Assembly (NCBI GenBank): GCA_910579585.1
Contig: CAJTVA010000010.1
Coordinates: 1 to 36,258, forward strand
Length of the DNA: 36,258 nucleotides
Reading direction: 5' to 3'
From: an uncultured Christensenella sp.
Lineage (GTDB): Bacteria > Bacillota > Clostridia > Christensenellales > Borkfalkiaceae
Part shown: piece by piece, positions 14,103-21,385 of the stretch
Position numbering within the stretch: the stretch's first letter is position 1
Layout of the letters: each line of letters opens with the position of its first letter
Program-made: the position numbers and the translations under genes
Notes under the pieces: generated by a model
What the model was told of the DNA's origin: nothing
Seen by the model: only the letters and a program-made list of their open reading frames with translations
Databases searched by the model: none

Positions 14103-15324
14103 CCCCTTAACCGACCCGTACCTGATACTTACAAAAGTATATAAAGAGGGTAAGTATTTAAAACAAGCCATATCAGAAACCCCCGTCGAGTTTTTAAATA
14201 AAGCCCGCACCGTAAAAATTTGTTACGGAGTGCTTGAAAAAGACGTTTATTTGGAGCATATATTGGGGTATAACGCAAAAAAGCAGCCAAAAAGCGCGGT
14301 TAAAATCATCTTAAAAATCGCGCTCTATATGCTCGAATTTCTTTCAAAACACGACTATATGGTCGTAGATTTTGCGGTCGAACTCACGAAAAAGCTCGGC
14401 AAAGAGGGCACGGCGGGTTTTGTCAACGCTTTCCTCAGAACCTATGAAATTCCTCCCTTGTCCGAAAAAATTGACGACAGAACTGCAATAGAGTGCAGTG
14501 CTCCCGTCTGGCTTGTGAAAAAGCTACGCAGAAGTTACAAACAGGAAGCCGTGCAAATTCTTTCGGCGCCCAGTCTTGGCGTAAGCGTCCGTTTCGAACG
14601 CGGCGCCGACAAGTACGTAAGCGCCGTTCATACCGTAACTCCGTTCGAAAACACGTTTATTTTCAAGAATTTCGTGCGCGACGAGGGCTTTTTTGCGGGC
14701 GACTACACCTTTCAGTCGGTCGGTTCGGTTGCAATCTGCGCGGCGATTCCCGCCTGCGACAGCCTCCTCGACGCCTGCGCCGCCCCCGGCGGCAAGTCTG
14801 TTTTGCTCGCTGAAAAGTGTAAAAAAGTCACGGCTTGCGAGCTTCATTCTCACCGCGTCGAACTTATAAATTCCTACGCGCAAAGAATGGGCGCAAGCAA
14901 CGTCGCGGCAATTCAGTCCGACAGCACTGTTTTCAACCCCGACTTCGAAGAAAAGTTCGATACAGTCCTCTGCGACGTTCCCTGTTCGGGCACGGGGGTC
15001 ATAAACGAAAACCCCGATATAAAACTTTTCAGAAAAGAAAGCGATATCGAAAGTTTGACAAAAACCCAACTCGCGATTTTGGAAAACTGCTCCCGCTACG
15101 TCAAAGCGGGCGGTCTGTTGTTCTATTCAACTTGCTCCGTTCTGCCCGAAGAAAACGACAGCATAGTTTGCAATTTTTTAAGTTTGCACCCCGAATATGC
15201 CTTAAACAAACCCATTTCGCCGCTTGACCACAGAGAAACGAAGTACGGCTTACAGTTCCTGCCGCACTTATCGCTCGGCGCAGGGTTTTATCTGACTTCG
15301 TTTAGAAGGCAAGGTAATGAATAA
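14095..15324 (+). CDS. rsmB: 16S rRNA (cytosine-967) C5-methyltransferase RsmB
   Basis: 409 residues from a TTG start (14095) overlapping fmt by 8 bases; TAGGGGACTTAC lies just upstream. Residues about 1-130 form a NusB-like RNA-binding domain. The rest is a Rossmann methyltransferase with the SAM motif DACAAPGGKS and the two cysteines of m5C enzymes: DVPCSGTG (motif IV) and YSTCSV (motif VI). The position between fmt and rlmN matches other Firmicutes. It is a little shorter than Bacillus RsmB (about 447). The following 124-nt gap holds only one small hairpin (GAAGTT-TCCG-AACTTC). Confidence 0.94.
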   Translation: MNNPLTDPYLILTKVYKEGKYLKQAISETPVEFLNKARTVKICYGVLEKDVYLEHILGYNAKKQPKSAVKIILKIALYMLEFLSKHDYMVVDFAVELTKKLGKEGTAGFVNAFLRTYEIPPLSEKIDDRTAIECSAPVWLVKKLRRSYKQEAVQILSAPSLGVSVRFERGADKYVSAVHTVTPFENTFIFKNFVRDEGFFAGDYTFQSVGSVAICAAIPACDSLLDACAAPGGKSVLLAEKCKKVTACELHSHRVELINSYAQRMGASNVAAIQSDSTVFNPDFEEKFDTVLCDVPCSGTGVINENPDIKLFRKESDIESLTKTQLAILENCSRYVKAGGLLFYSTCSVLPEENDSIVCNFLSLHPEYALNKPISPLDHRETKYGLQFLPHLSLGAGFYLTSFRRQGNE

Positions 15325-15448
15325 ACGCAAAACTATATAAAAAGCAGTGAAGTTTCCGAACTTCTCGAACTCTTGTTTGTAGACAATACCTATACCGTCA
15401 GCCGCATATAAGGAAGAAGTGTTTAGCGCACTTAAAAATATATTGTAA

Positions 15449-16483
15449 ATGAAAAAAATTCTTCAAGACCTTGGTTTGACCGAGCTTGAAAACTTAATAT
15501 CTTCTTTGGGTGAAAAGCCTTTTCGCGCCAAACAGCTGTATACGGGTCTGATGCAGGGCAAAAAAATTTCCCAAATCAATATCCCGTCCGCCCTGCGCGG
15601 AAAAATTCTGGAAGAGTACGAGGACGAGCCCGTAAAAATCATAAAAACCCTTACTTCGTCGGACGGCACCGAAAAATATCTTTTCGCGCTTTCGGATGGC
15701 AACGTGATAGAGGGCGTTTTAATGAAATATAAGTACGGCAACACCCAGTGCGTATCAACGCAGGTCGGTTGCCGTATGGGTTGCAAGTTCTGCGCAAGCA
15801 CTTTGCAAGGGCTTATCCGCAACCTCACTTCGGGCGAAATTCTTTCGCAGATTTTAACGGTGAACGCACTGCACGGCGGCGACGCGAAAACCCGCGCCGT
15901 AACCAACGTGGTGCTAATGGGCAGCGGCGAGCCGCTTGATAATTACGACGAAGTTTTAAAGTTTTTAAAGAACGTTTCGGCGCCTGACGGGGTCAATATT
16001 TCGGCAAGAAATATATCCCTTTCCACCTGCGGGCTCGTGCCTAAAATTTACGCGCTTGCGGATGCGCAAATCCCCGTTAATTTGACCATATCCCTGCACC
16101 AAACCACCGACGAAGGTCGAGCGCGTACTATGCCCGTCGCTAAAAAATACTCTATTGCGGAGATACTTAAAGCCTGCGAATACTACTTTGGGAAAACGGG
16201 CAGAAGATACATTTTCGAGTACTCCTTGATACGTGGTGAAAACTGCGACAAAGAACACGCCGACGGTCTGATTTCGCTTCTTAAAGGCAAGCCTTGCCAC
16301 GTCAACCTTATAAGACTTAACGAGGTTGAGGAAAGGGATTTAAAGACCGTGACCGAAAAGGAAGCATACCGCTTTTTGGGACTCTTGGAAAAAGGCGGGC
16401 TTTCGGCAACTCTGCGCCGCAGGATAGGCGTAGACATCGGCGGCGCGTGCGGTCAACTTAGAATTAACTATTTAAAGGGCTAA
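15449..16483 (+). CDS. rlmN: Dual-specificity 23S rRNA/tRNA adenine C2-methyltransferase RlmN
   Basis: 344 residues. A radical-SAM enzyme that methylates A2503 of 23S rRNA and A37 of some tRNAs. The 4Fe-4S cluster site is CRMGCKFC (Cys at about 108, 112 and 115). The C-terminal catalytic Cys is in the segment GGACGQLR, and NVVLMGSGEPLDNY is a family signature. An N-terminal RNA-binding segment precedes the cluster. ATG 15449 lacks an obvious Shine-Dalgarno. In Bacillus the next genes are prpC, prkC and rsgA; here rpe follows directly after a structured element. Confidence 0.96.
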   Translation: MKKILQDLGLTELENLISSLGEKPFRAKQLYTGLMQGKKISQINIPSALRGKILEEYEDEPVKIIKTLTSSDGTEKYLFALSDGNVIEGVLMKYKYGNTQCVSTQVGCRMGCKFCASTLQGLIRNLTSGEILSQILTVNALHGGDAKTRAVTNVVLMGSGEPLDNYDEVLKFLKNVSAPDGVNISARNISLSTCGLVPKIYALADAQIPVNLTISLHQTTDEGRARTMPVAKKYSIAEILKACEYYFGKTGRRYIFEYSLIRGENCDKEHADGLISLLKGKPCHVNLIRLNEVEERDLKTVTEKEAYRFLGLLEKGGLSATLRRRIGVDIGGACGQLRINYLKG

Positions 16484-16597
16484 CTGCGTAAATCGGGCGC
16501 CCTGCGGCGTTGCGCTACGTTTTTGTTGGTCGCTACAAAAAAGTACGTCTTTGCGAAAAATCTCGCGCGCTTTGTATAGCACCCAATCTCTGCAGTT
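16482..16597 (+). repeat. Intergenic structured element, copy C (rlmN/rpe)
   Basis: Closing stem AACTGC (16482-16487, starting inside the rlmN stop codon) with GCAGTT (16592-16597). Core CG-c-TAC-AAAAAA-GTACG (16531-16547) after TTGGT, flanked by TTTTT/AAAAA. Tail CTCGCGCGCTTTGTATAGCA then CCCAATCTCTGC. Confidence 0.65.
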
Positions 16598-16627
16598 CGG
16601 AAAAACTAATTTAAAAGGATAAAGATT

Positions 16628-17296
16628 ATGCAAATCAAAATCGCACCCTCGATACTTTCGGCCGATTTCTCCGTAATGGGCGAAACAATCAAGAAATTGG
16701 AAAAAAGCGGCGCCGACCTCATTCATTGCGACGTTATGGACGGCACTTTCGTAGAGCCGATAACGTTCGGCGGACAGATGGTTAAAAATATTCGTCCCCT
16801 CACAAAGTTGCCCCTCGACGCGCATCTCATGATAGAGCACCCCAAAACCCAGATAAAATTCTTTGCCGAAGCCGGCGCGGATATAATCACCGTGCACTAT
16901 AAGGCTTGCAAAAAGATTTCCGATACCTATCTTCAAGAAACCTTGCAGCTTATCAAATCATACGGCGTAAAATGCGGTGCGGTGGTGAACCCTGACGTTC
17001 CAGTTGAAAATATCTTCCCCGTGTTCCCGCTGTGCGATATGGTGCTTTTAATGTCTGTCTACCCTGGTTACGGCGGTCAGAAATTCATTCCCGAGATATT
17101 GGAAAAGGTCAAAAAAGCGCGTGACTACGCTATAAAAATCGGCAGACCCGATATGGATATAGAAATCGACGGCGGAGTAACCGAGGACAATGCGAAAATA
17201 ATCAGGGAAGCGGGCGCAAACGTCTTGGTTGCAGGCAGCGCCGTTTTCAAAGCTTCGGATATGGCTTGCGCAATCAAAAATATAAGAGGGAAGTAA
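16628..17296 (+). CDS. rpe: Ribulose-phosphate 3-epimerase
   Basis: 222 residues, a TIM barrel. It interconverts ribulose-5-P and xylulose-5-P in the pentose phosphate pathway. Signatures: IAPSILSADFSVMG at the start, HCDVMDGTFVEPITFG (metal ligands His and Asp), DAHLMIEHP, VYPGYGGQKF and the C-terminal DGGV and AGSAVF phosphate-binding loops. AAAAGGATAAAGATT precedes the ATG. As in Bacillus it lies upstream of a spoVM-like gene and rpmB, although thiN, normally next to it, is absent. Confidence 0.96.
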   Translation: MQIKIAPSILSADFSVMGETIKKLEKSGADLIHCDVMDGTFVEPITFGGQMVKNIRPLTKLPLDAHLMIEHPKTQIKFFAEAGADIITVHYKACKKISDTYLQETLQLIKSYGVKCGAVVNPDVPVENIFPVFPLCDMVLLMSVYPGYGGQKFIPEILEKVKKARDYAIKIGRPDMDIEIDGGVTEDNAKIIREAGANVLVAGSAVFKASDMACAIKNIRGK

Positions 17297-17349
17297 CCTT
17301 TACAGCACCCTGTCGCATATAACTTAATACAAACTTTAAAGGGGGAAGT

Positions 17350-17418
17350 ATGACCGTAATCTGCGTAAAACCGCCCAAGGCAATCAGAAAGATTTTAAGC
17401 CTGTTTATAAAAAAATGA
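17350..17418 (+). CDS. spoVM: Candidate SpoVM, 22-residue amphipathic sporulation peptide
   Basis: ATG 17350, with AAAGGGGGAAGT just upstream, opens a 22-codon frame: MTVICVKPPK followed by AIRKILSLFIKK. Bacillus SpoVM (26 residues) begins MKFYTIKLPK and continues as an amphipathic helix that recognises the curved forespore membrane. Both share a short hydrophobic start, a (I/V)KxPK turn and a basic hydrophobic helix. The location is the strongest support: in Bacillus spoVM lies between rpe-thiN and rpmB, and here it lies between rpe and rpmB. The TGA stop overlaps the dipeptidase ATG as ATGA, so translation is coupled. It is too short for routine annotation. A role as a simple coupling leader for the dipeptidase is the alternative. 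Confidence 0.7.
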   Translation: MTVICVKPPKAIRKILSLFIKK

Positions 17419-18356
17419 AGTATATAGACTTACATTGCGACACGCTGACAGCCGGCGCTTTCCAACAAGGCGGGCTGTTGACCTTCGGCGGTCAGATAAA
17501 CCTCGAAAAACTGAAAAAATCGGACTGTGCGGCGCAGTGCTTTGCTATCTTTACGGACGGCGACTGTGCCGTTCGCGATTTTGAAAAATATCTTTCCTTT
17601 TATAAGTCCGAAATGCCGAAACTTAAGCATATTGCGGTACCGATATCGAATTTTAACGACTTTATCCGTTGCGAAAGCGAGGGTAAGGTCGGCGTAATTC
17701 TAACCGTCGAAAACCTCGGCTTTATTGGCGCCGACCTTGAAAAAATCGACGCCTTGAAAAAGGACGGGGTAAGAATGGCTTCCCTCGTCTGGAACAATAA
17801 AAATCAATTTGCAAGCCCCAATCTGGTATTTGAAAACGGCTTGCCGCAGTTTGAAAAACGCGTTGACGAGGGGCTTTCGGGTCTGGGCAAAGAAGCCGTC
17901 GAAAGACTCGATTACAATAAAATAATAATCGATATTTCCCACCTGTCGGACGGCGGCGCACGCGATATTTTACAGGGCAGAAAAATCCCCGCCGTCGCAA
18001 GCCATTCAAACGCACAGAAAATAATCGACGTCAGCAGGAACCTTTCCGACGAACTCATAAAAAAAATCGCCGACTGCGGCGGCGTAATCGGCGTAAATTT
18101 CTGTAATGATTTCCTCGGTTCGCCCGCATTCGGCTACGTTTTGAAACACATTAGCCACATAATAGACGTGGGCGGGGAAGACGTTATTTCACTCGGCTCG
18201 GATTTCGACGGTATCCCCGTCAACCCCGACGTTCCCGACTGCACCCGTATGCCCGCAATTTTAAAGTATTTGCACGATAACGGCTTGCCGTTTAAAACCG
18301 TGGAAAAGCTTGCGTACAAAAACTTTCTTCGCGTATTCAAGGAAGTCTGCGGATAA
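17415..18356 (+). CDS. Membrane-dipeptidase family (M19) metallopeptidase
   Basis: 313 residues, amidohydrolase-type barrel. Metal ligands: HCD at residues 7-9 (YIDLHCDTLT), the bridging Glu in LTVENLG, His in DISHLS and ASHSNA. The near-C-terminal GSDFDGIP segment is typical of M19. The family cleaves dipeptides, including D-amino-acid-containing ones from peptidoglycan. No signal peptide, so cytoplasmic. The start codon overlaps the stop of the SpoVM candidate. It occupies the place between rpe and rpmB where Firmicutes usually have thiN-spoVM. Confidence 0.92.
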   Translation: MKYIDLHCDTLTAGAFQQGGLLTFGGQINLEKLKKSDCAAQCFAIFTDGDCAVRDFEKYLSFYKSEMPKLKHIAVPISNFNDFIRCESEGKVGVILTVENLGFIGADLEKIDALKKDGVRMASLVWNNKNQFASPNLVFENGLPQFEKRVDEGLSGLGKEAVERLDYNKIIIDISHLSDGGARDILQGRKIPAVASHSNAQKIIDVSRNLSDELIKKIADCGGVIGVNFCNDFLGSPAFGYVLKHISHIIDVGGEDVISLGSDFDGIPVNPDVPDCTRMPAILKYLHDNGLPFKTVEKLAYKNFLRVFKEVCG

Positions 18357-18398
18357 AAAGTGCATAAACAAGCGGACGGTACGGATAAATACGCATAA

Positions 18399-18432
18399 AA
18401 AAGCGGTCGCGCCGAGAAGCGCAACCGCTTTT
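18399..18432. terminator. Bidirectional terminator between dipeptidase and rpmB
   Basis: Stem AAAAGCGGT-c-GCGC (18399-18412) and GCGC-a-ACCGCTTTT (18419-18432), one mismatch, followed by TAATTTTTTAAT. It serves two convergent genes. Confidence 0.8.
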
Positions 18433-18466
18433 AATTTTTTAATATGGTTAAAGGAAGGGCGTAAAA

Positions 18467-18649
18467 TTACGCTCTTTCAACGGTCTTCAAACATCTTGCG
18501 CAAACGTAACCCGAAACGACCTTTCCGCCGCTAACGTAAGAAACTTTCTGAACGTTTGCTTTGAACGTCCTTCTCGTTCTTCTTTTAGAATGGCTGACGT
18601 TGTTGCCCGTCGTCTGACCCTTACCGCAGACAGTACATACTCTCGACAT
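18467..18649 (-). CDS. rpmB: 50S ribosomal protein L28
   Basis: 60 residues with two zinc-binding pairs, CTVCG near the start and CARC near the end (C+ form of L28), and the conserved SHSKRRTRRTFKANVQKV core. It is opposite in direction to its neighbours, as in Bacillus, where rpmB is also inverted between spoVM and yloU. TTGGAGGTGGAAT precedes ATG 18649. It has its own promoter and an approximately 88-nt leader with two hairpins. Confidence 0.96.
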   Translation of the reverse strand: MSRVCTVCGKGQTTGNNVSHSKRRTRRTFKANVQKVSYVSGGKVVSGYVCARCLKTVERA

Positions 18650-18656
18650 ATTCCAC

Positions 18657-18684
18657 CTCCAAGCGCGCCGATAACCTGATTCGC
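18657..18684 (-). promoter_or_regulatory. Hairpin beside the rpmB ribosome binding site
   Basis: On the minus strand AAGCGCG and CGCGCTT form a 7-bp stem ending directly at the GGAGG. A second hairpin AGCCG/CGGCT lies upstream (about 18720-18738). They could mediate translational feedback or simply define the leader. Confidence 0.4.
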
Positions 18685-18743
18685 GCTTATCTTTTCACAA
18701 AATAAAGTTACAAAATAAAGCCGTTTTCAAAAGCGGCTAAATA

Positions 18744-18772
18744 AATATACCACGCAATTTTAAAAAAATCAA
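18744..18772 (-). promoter_or_regulatory. rpmB promoter
   Basis: Minus strand TTGATT (18772-18767), 17-bp spacer, TATATT (18749-18744). Confidence 0.65.
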
Positions 18773-18851
18773 TCAAAAATGCGACGTAAGTTTTATTTTT
18801 TTGTTTATTTTACAAAATAATTTTATATCGCTTAAAACTTTGCGATTTTTC

Positions 18852-18880
18852 TTGCAAATTACGATTAAATGGTTTAGAAT
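18852..18880 (+). promoter_or_regulatory. Promoter of the asp23/yloU-fakA unit
   Basis: TTGCAA (18852-18857), 17-bp spacer, TAGAAT (18875-18880); +1 near 18887, 48 nt before the chosen ATG. Confidence 0.6.
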
Positions 18881-18934
18881 GATAAAAGGCAAATGCGGCA
18901 GTTTTGCAATTTACGCAAAACTTTGGAGATTACA

Positions 18935-19285
18935 ATGTCAGTAAACACGAGCAACGTATTCGGTAAAATTTCAATATCCGATTCAGCCATCGCAAAGGTG
19001 GCTAAAAACGCTGCGCTCGAATGCTACGGCATAGTGGATACCAGCTCCCGCAAGCTTACCGACTCCTTGTCGGAACTTTTGAAAAAACAACCCGACGGAA
19101 GAGGCATAAAAGTCGTGACCTCGGGTGACAGAATTTTTATCGACGTCAACGTTATTATAAAATACGGGGTATCGATAAACGCAGTTGCCGAGTCCTTGAA
19201 AGAGGGCGTAAAATACAAAGTTGAAAAGTTTACGGGTATGATAGTAGATACCGTGAACGTCAACGTCATAGGTGTCAAATTATAA
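18935..19285 (+). CDS. Asp23/Gls24-family protein (YloU-like)
   Basis: 116 residues from ATG 18935, preceded by TTTGGAGATTACA; the upstream in-frame ATG (18893) lies at the transcription start and lacks a ribosome binding site. The Asp23 pattern is clear: GKISISDSAIAKVAKNAALE then YGIVD, followed by two beta-alpha units ending in TGMIVDTVNVNVIGVKL. YloU-type proteins are encoded directly upstream of fakA/yloV in most Firmicutes, as here. Their role is linked to envelope homeostasis but not well defined. A long hairpin (TCCGC-g-CAAAC... GTTTG-t-GCGGA, 19291-19326) separates it from fakA. Confidence 0.92.
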   Translation: MSVNTSNVFGKISISDSAIAKVAKNAALECYGIVDTSSRKLTDSLSELLKKQPDGRGIKVVTSGDRIFIDVNVIIKYGVSINAVAESLKEGVKYKVEKFTGMIVDTVNVNVIGVKL

Positions 19286-19370
19286 TTTCAGTCCGCGCAA
19301 ACCGTTAAAAAGCCGTTTGTGCGGATTTCCGATGCCACTGAAAGAAAAATTTTAAACGGTGTAATTATTT

Positions 19371-21023
19371 ATGTCTAAAACGGTCAACAGCTCCGAATTT
19401 CGTAAAATGGTTACGAACGGCGCGAGAATGCTTGAATTAAACAGAGCGGAAATCGACGCAAGAAACGTCTTTCCGGTTCCCGACGGCGACACGGGTACGA
19501 ATATGTCGCTCACTCTCCAATCGGCGGTCAGGGAAATGAATGCCTGCTCGTCCAACCGCTTTCAGGAAATTTGCGACGCTGTGTCAAAAGGCGCGTTAAA
19601 GGGCGCGCGCGGCAATTCGGGCGTTATTTCTTCGCAGATATTCCGCGGCATCTGCTCGGTCGTGCGCGACACTAAGGACGCGTTCGATACCAAAACCTTT
19701 GCAAAGGCAATGGAAGCGGGCTCCAAAATCGCATACGGCGCAGTGTCTATCCCCAAAGAGGGTACGATTTTGACGGTCGTCCGCCTTATGGCGGAAAGCG
19801 CCCCCAAGCTCGCTGGCAAACACAAAGACTTCGTTCCTTTCTTAACCGCGCTTATCGAAGTCGGCGACGAAGCCCTCGCCAAAACACCCGAACTTATGCC
19901 CGTATTGAAAAAAGCCGGCGTCGTTGACTCGGGCGGTATGGGTCTTATGACTATCCTCCGCGGCTTCTTGTCCGCGCTTTCGGGTGAAGAAGCCGACCTT
20001 GCGGATATTCCAGCAGAAGCTTCTGAAGTAAAGAAAGACGACGACGTTTTCGGCGACAACGCAGATATAATCAATCTTGACCTCGGCGAAATCGAGTTCG
20101 CGTATTGCACGGAATTTTTCGTAATCAATTTAAAGAAGATGACCACGCTTGCAGATATAGACAAGCTCAAAGAAAAGCTTATGAACATAGGCGACAGCGT
20201 CATCTGTATCGGCGACTTGGAACTTATCAAGGTTCACGTCCATACCAATACGCCCGGCGTAGCGTTAACTTACGCTTTGGAGCTCGGCGAACTTGACAGA
20301 ATCAAGATAGAGAATATGCTTGAAGAGAACCGCGCGATAAGGGCTAAGCTCGAAGCCGAGAAGAAAGAAATGGGTATGCTCTCAATCTGCGCAGGCAAGG
20401 GGCTTGAAGAAATTTTCAAGGACCTTATGTGCGACAGGGTAATCGAGGGCGGACAGACAATGAACCCGTCCGCGCAGGACATAGCCGACGCTGTTCAGAA
20501 AATAAATGCGGCGAACGTTTTCGTTTTCCCCAACAATTCGAACGTAATTCTTGCGGCTGAACAGGCGAAAGGACTTGTCACCAACCGCACCATACACGTT
20601 ATCCCTACCAAGAACGTTCCGCAGGGCTTTGCGGCGGCGCTTGCGTTCAACCCCGAAGCTTCGGTTCCCGAAAACAAAACTAATATGACCCACGCAATCG
20701 ACAACGTCGCGTCGGGTCAGGTCACTTACGCCGTGCGCGAAACGACGATGAACGGCTTCAAACTCAAAGAGGGCGACATAATCGGTCTTAACAATAAGCG
20801 CATACTTGCCAAGGGCGACAATATTGCCGAAACAACTTGCAAGCTTGTCAAAGCGCTTAAAAACGATGACCACGGAATGATAACCCTATACTACGGCGAG
20901 GGCGTAAAGGAAGAGGAGGCGGAAGAGCTTGCAGGCAAACTTTCCGAACAATACCCCGACTGCGACGTAGATTTCCATTTCGGCGGGCAACCTGTGTATT
21001 ATTATATGGTATCCTTAGAGTGA
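19371..21023 (+). CDS. fakA: Fatty acid kinase ATP-binding subunit FakA (DAK2 domain; YloV)
   Basis: 550 residues. The N-terminal DAK2 domain (about 1-200) has the nucleotide/Mg motif PDGDTGTNMSLTL (DGDTGTN at 38-44) and KGARGNSGVI. A middle region (about 240-330) and a C-terminal domain with VFPNNSNVILAAEQA follow. FakA phosphorylates fatty acids presented by FakB (DegV-type) proteins so that they enter phospholipid synthesis; no fakB is in the window. The start ATG 19371 has only a weak ribosome binding site. Order yloU-fakA-recG is the Firmicutes standard. Confidence 0.94.
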   Translation: MSKTVNSSEFRKMVTNGARMLELNRAEIDARNVFPVPDGDTGTNMSLTLQSAVREMNACSSNRFQEICDAVSKGALKGARGNSGVISSQIFRGICSVVRDTKDAFDTKTFAKAMEAGSKIAYGAVSIPKEGTILTVVRLMAESAPKLAGKHKDFVPFLTALIEVGDEALAKTPELMPVLKKAGVVDSGGMGLMTILRGFLSALSGEEADLADIPAEASEVKKDDDVFGDNADIINLDLGEIEFAYCTEFFVINLKKMTTLADIDKLKEKLMNIGDSVICIGDLELIKVHVHTNTPGVALTYALELGELDRIKIENMLEENRAIRAKLEAEKKEMGMLSICAGKGLEEIFKDLMCDRVIEGGQTMNPSAQDIADAVQKINAANVFVFPNNSNVILAAEQAKGLVTNRTIHVIPTKNVPQGFAAALAFNPEASVPENKTNMTHAIDNVASGQVTYAVRETTMNGFKLKEGDIIGLNNKRILAKGDNIAETTCKLVKALKNDDHGMITLYYGEGVKEEEAEELAGKLSEQYPDCDVDFHFGGQPVYYYMVSLE

Positions 21024-21024
21024 T

Positions 21025-21190
21025 AACCCCCAAATCTACGGCACACTGCTTTGTTGCGGCAATTTTTTCTAGGGTCACTTACACAAAGTAAGCTTCCCGT
21101 CGTAAAAAATCACCGCGCCTTGCATTGCACCGCATCTCTGGGGGTTCGACAGTGTGACGCTTACCTCGTCTTACTCGTATCTCTGCGTTT
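21025..21190 (+). repeat. Intergenic structured element, copy D (fakA/recG), with a second partial tail
   Basis: Closing stem AACCCCCA (21025-21032, two bases after the fakA stop) with TGGGGGTT (21139-21146), 8 bp perfect. Inside: ATTTTTT/AAAAAAT, GGG/CCC and core CTTAC-ACAAA-GTAAG (21078-21092). Tail CGCGCCTTGCATTGCACCGC then ATCTC. A second tail-like unit (CTCGTCTTACTCGTATCTCTGC) follows at 21165-21186, suggesting a decayed tandem copy. Confidence 0.7.
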
Positions 21191-21285
21191 TAGACAGCGT
21201 TACTTGCTTCTTGCATTACCCCGAAAACTGCGAAATACCTTTTAGCTTTTACGCTTAATTGACCCACATATATGCTTTAAATAAT

Positions 21286-21309
21286 AAGGGAAGACGGCAG
21301 TCTTCCCTT
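21286..21309 (+). terminator. Hairpin/terminator upstream of recG
   Basis: Perfect 10-bp stem AAGGGAAGAC (21286-21295) and GTCTTCCCTT (21300-21309) with loop GGCA; the T-tail is modest. Confidence 0.55.
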
Positions 21310-21385
21310 TAATTGAATGACGGCTCGATTGGCGGCTTAACAAACCGCCGTCAAAAAATAAGATACTTGGTTAAGCGGAACGCTT

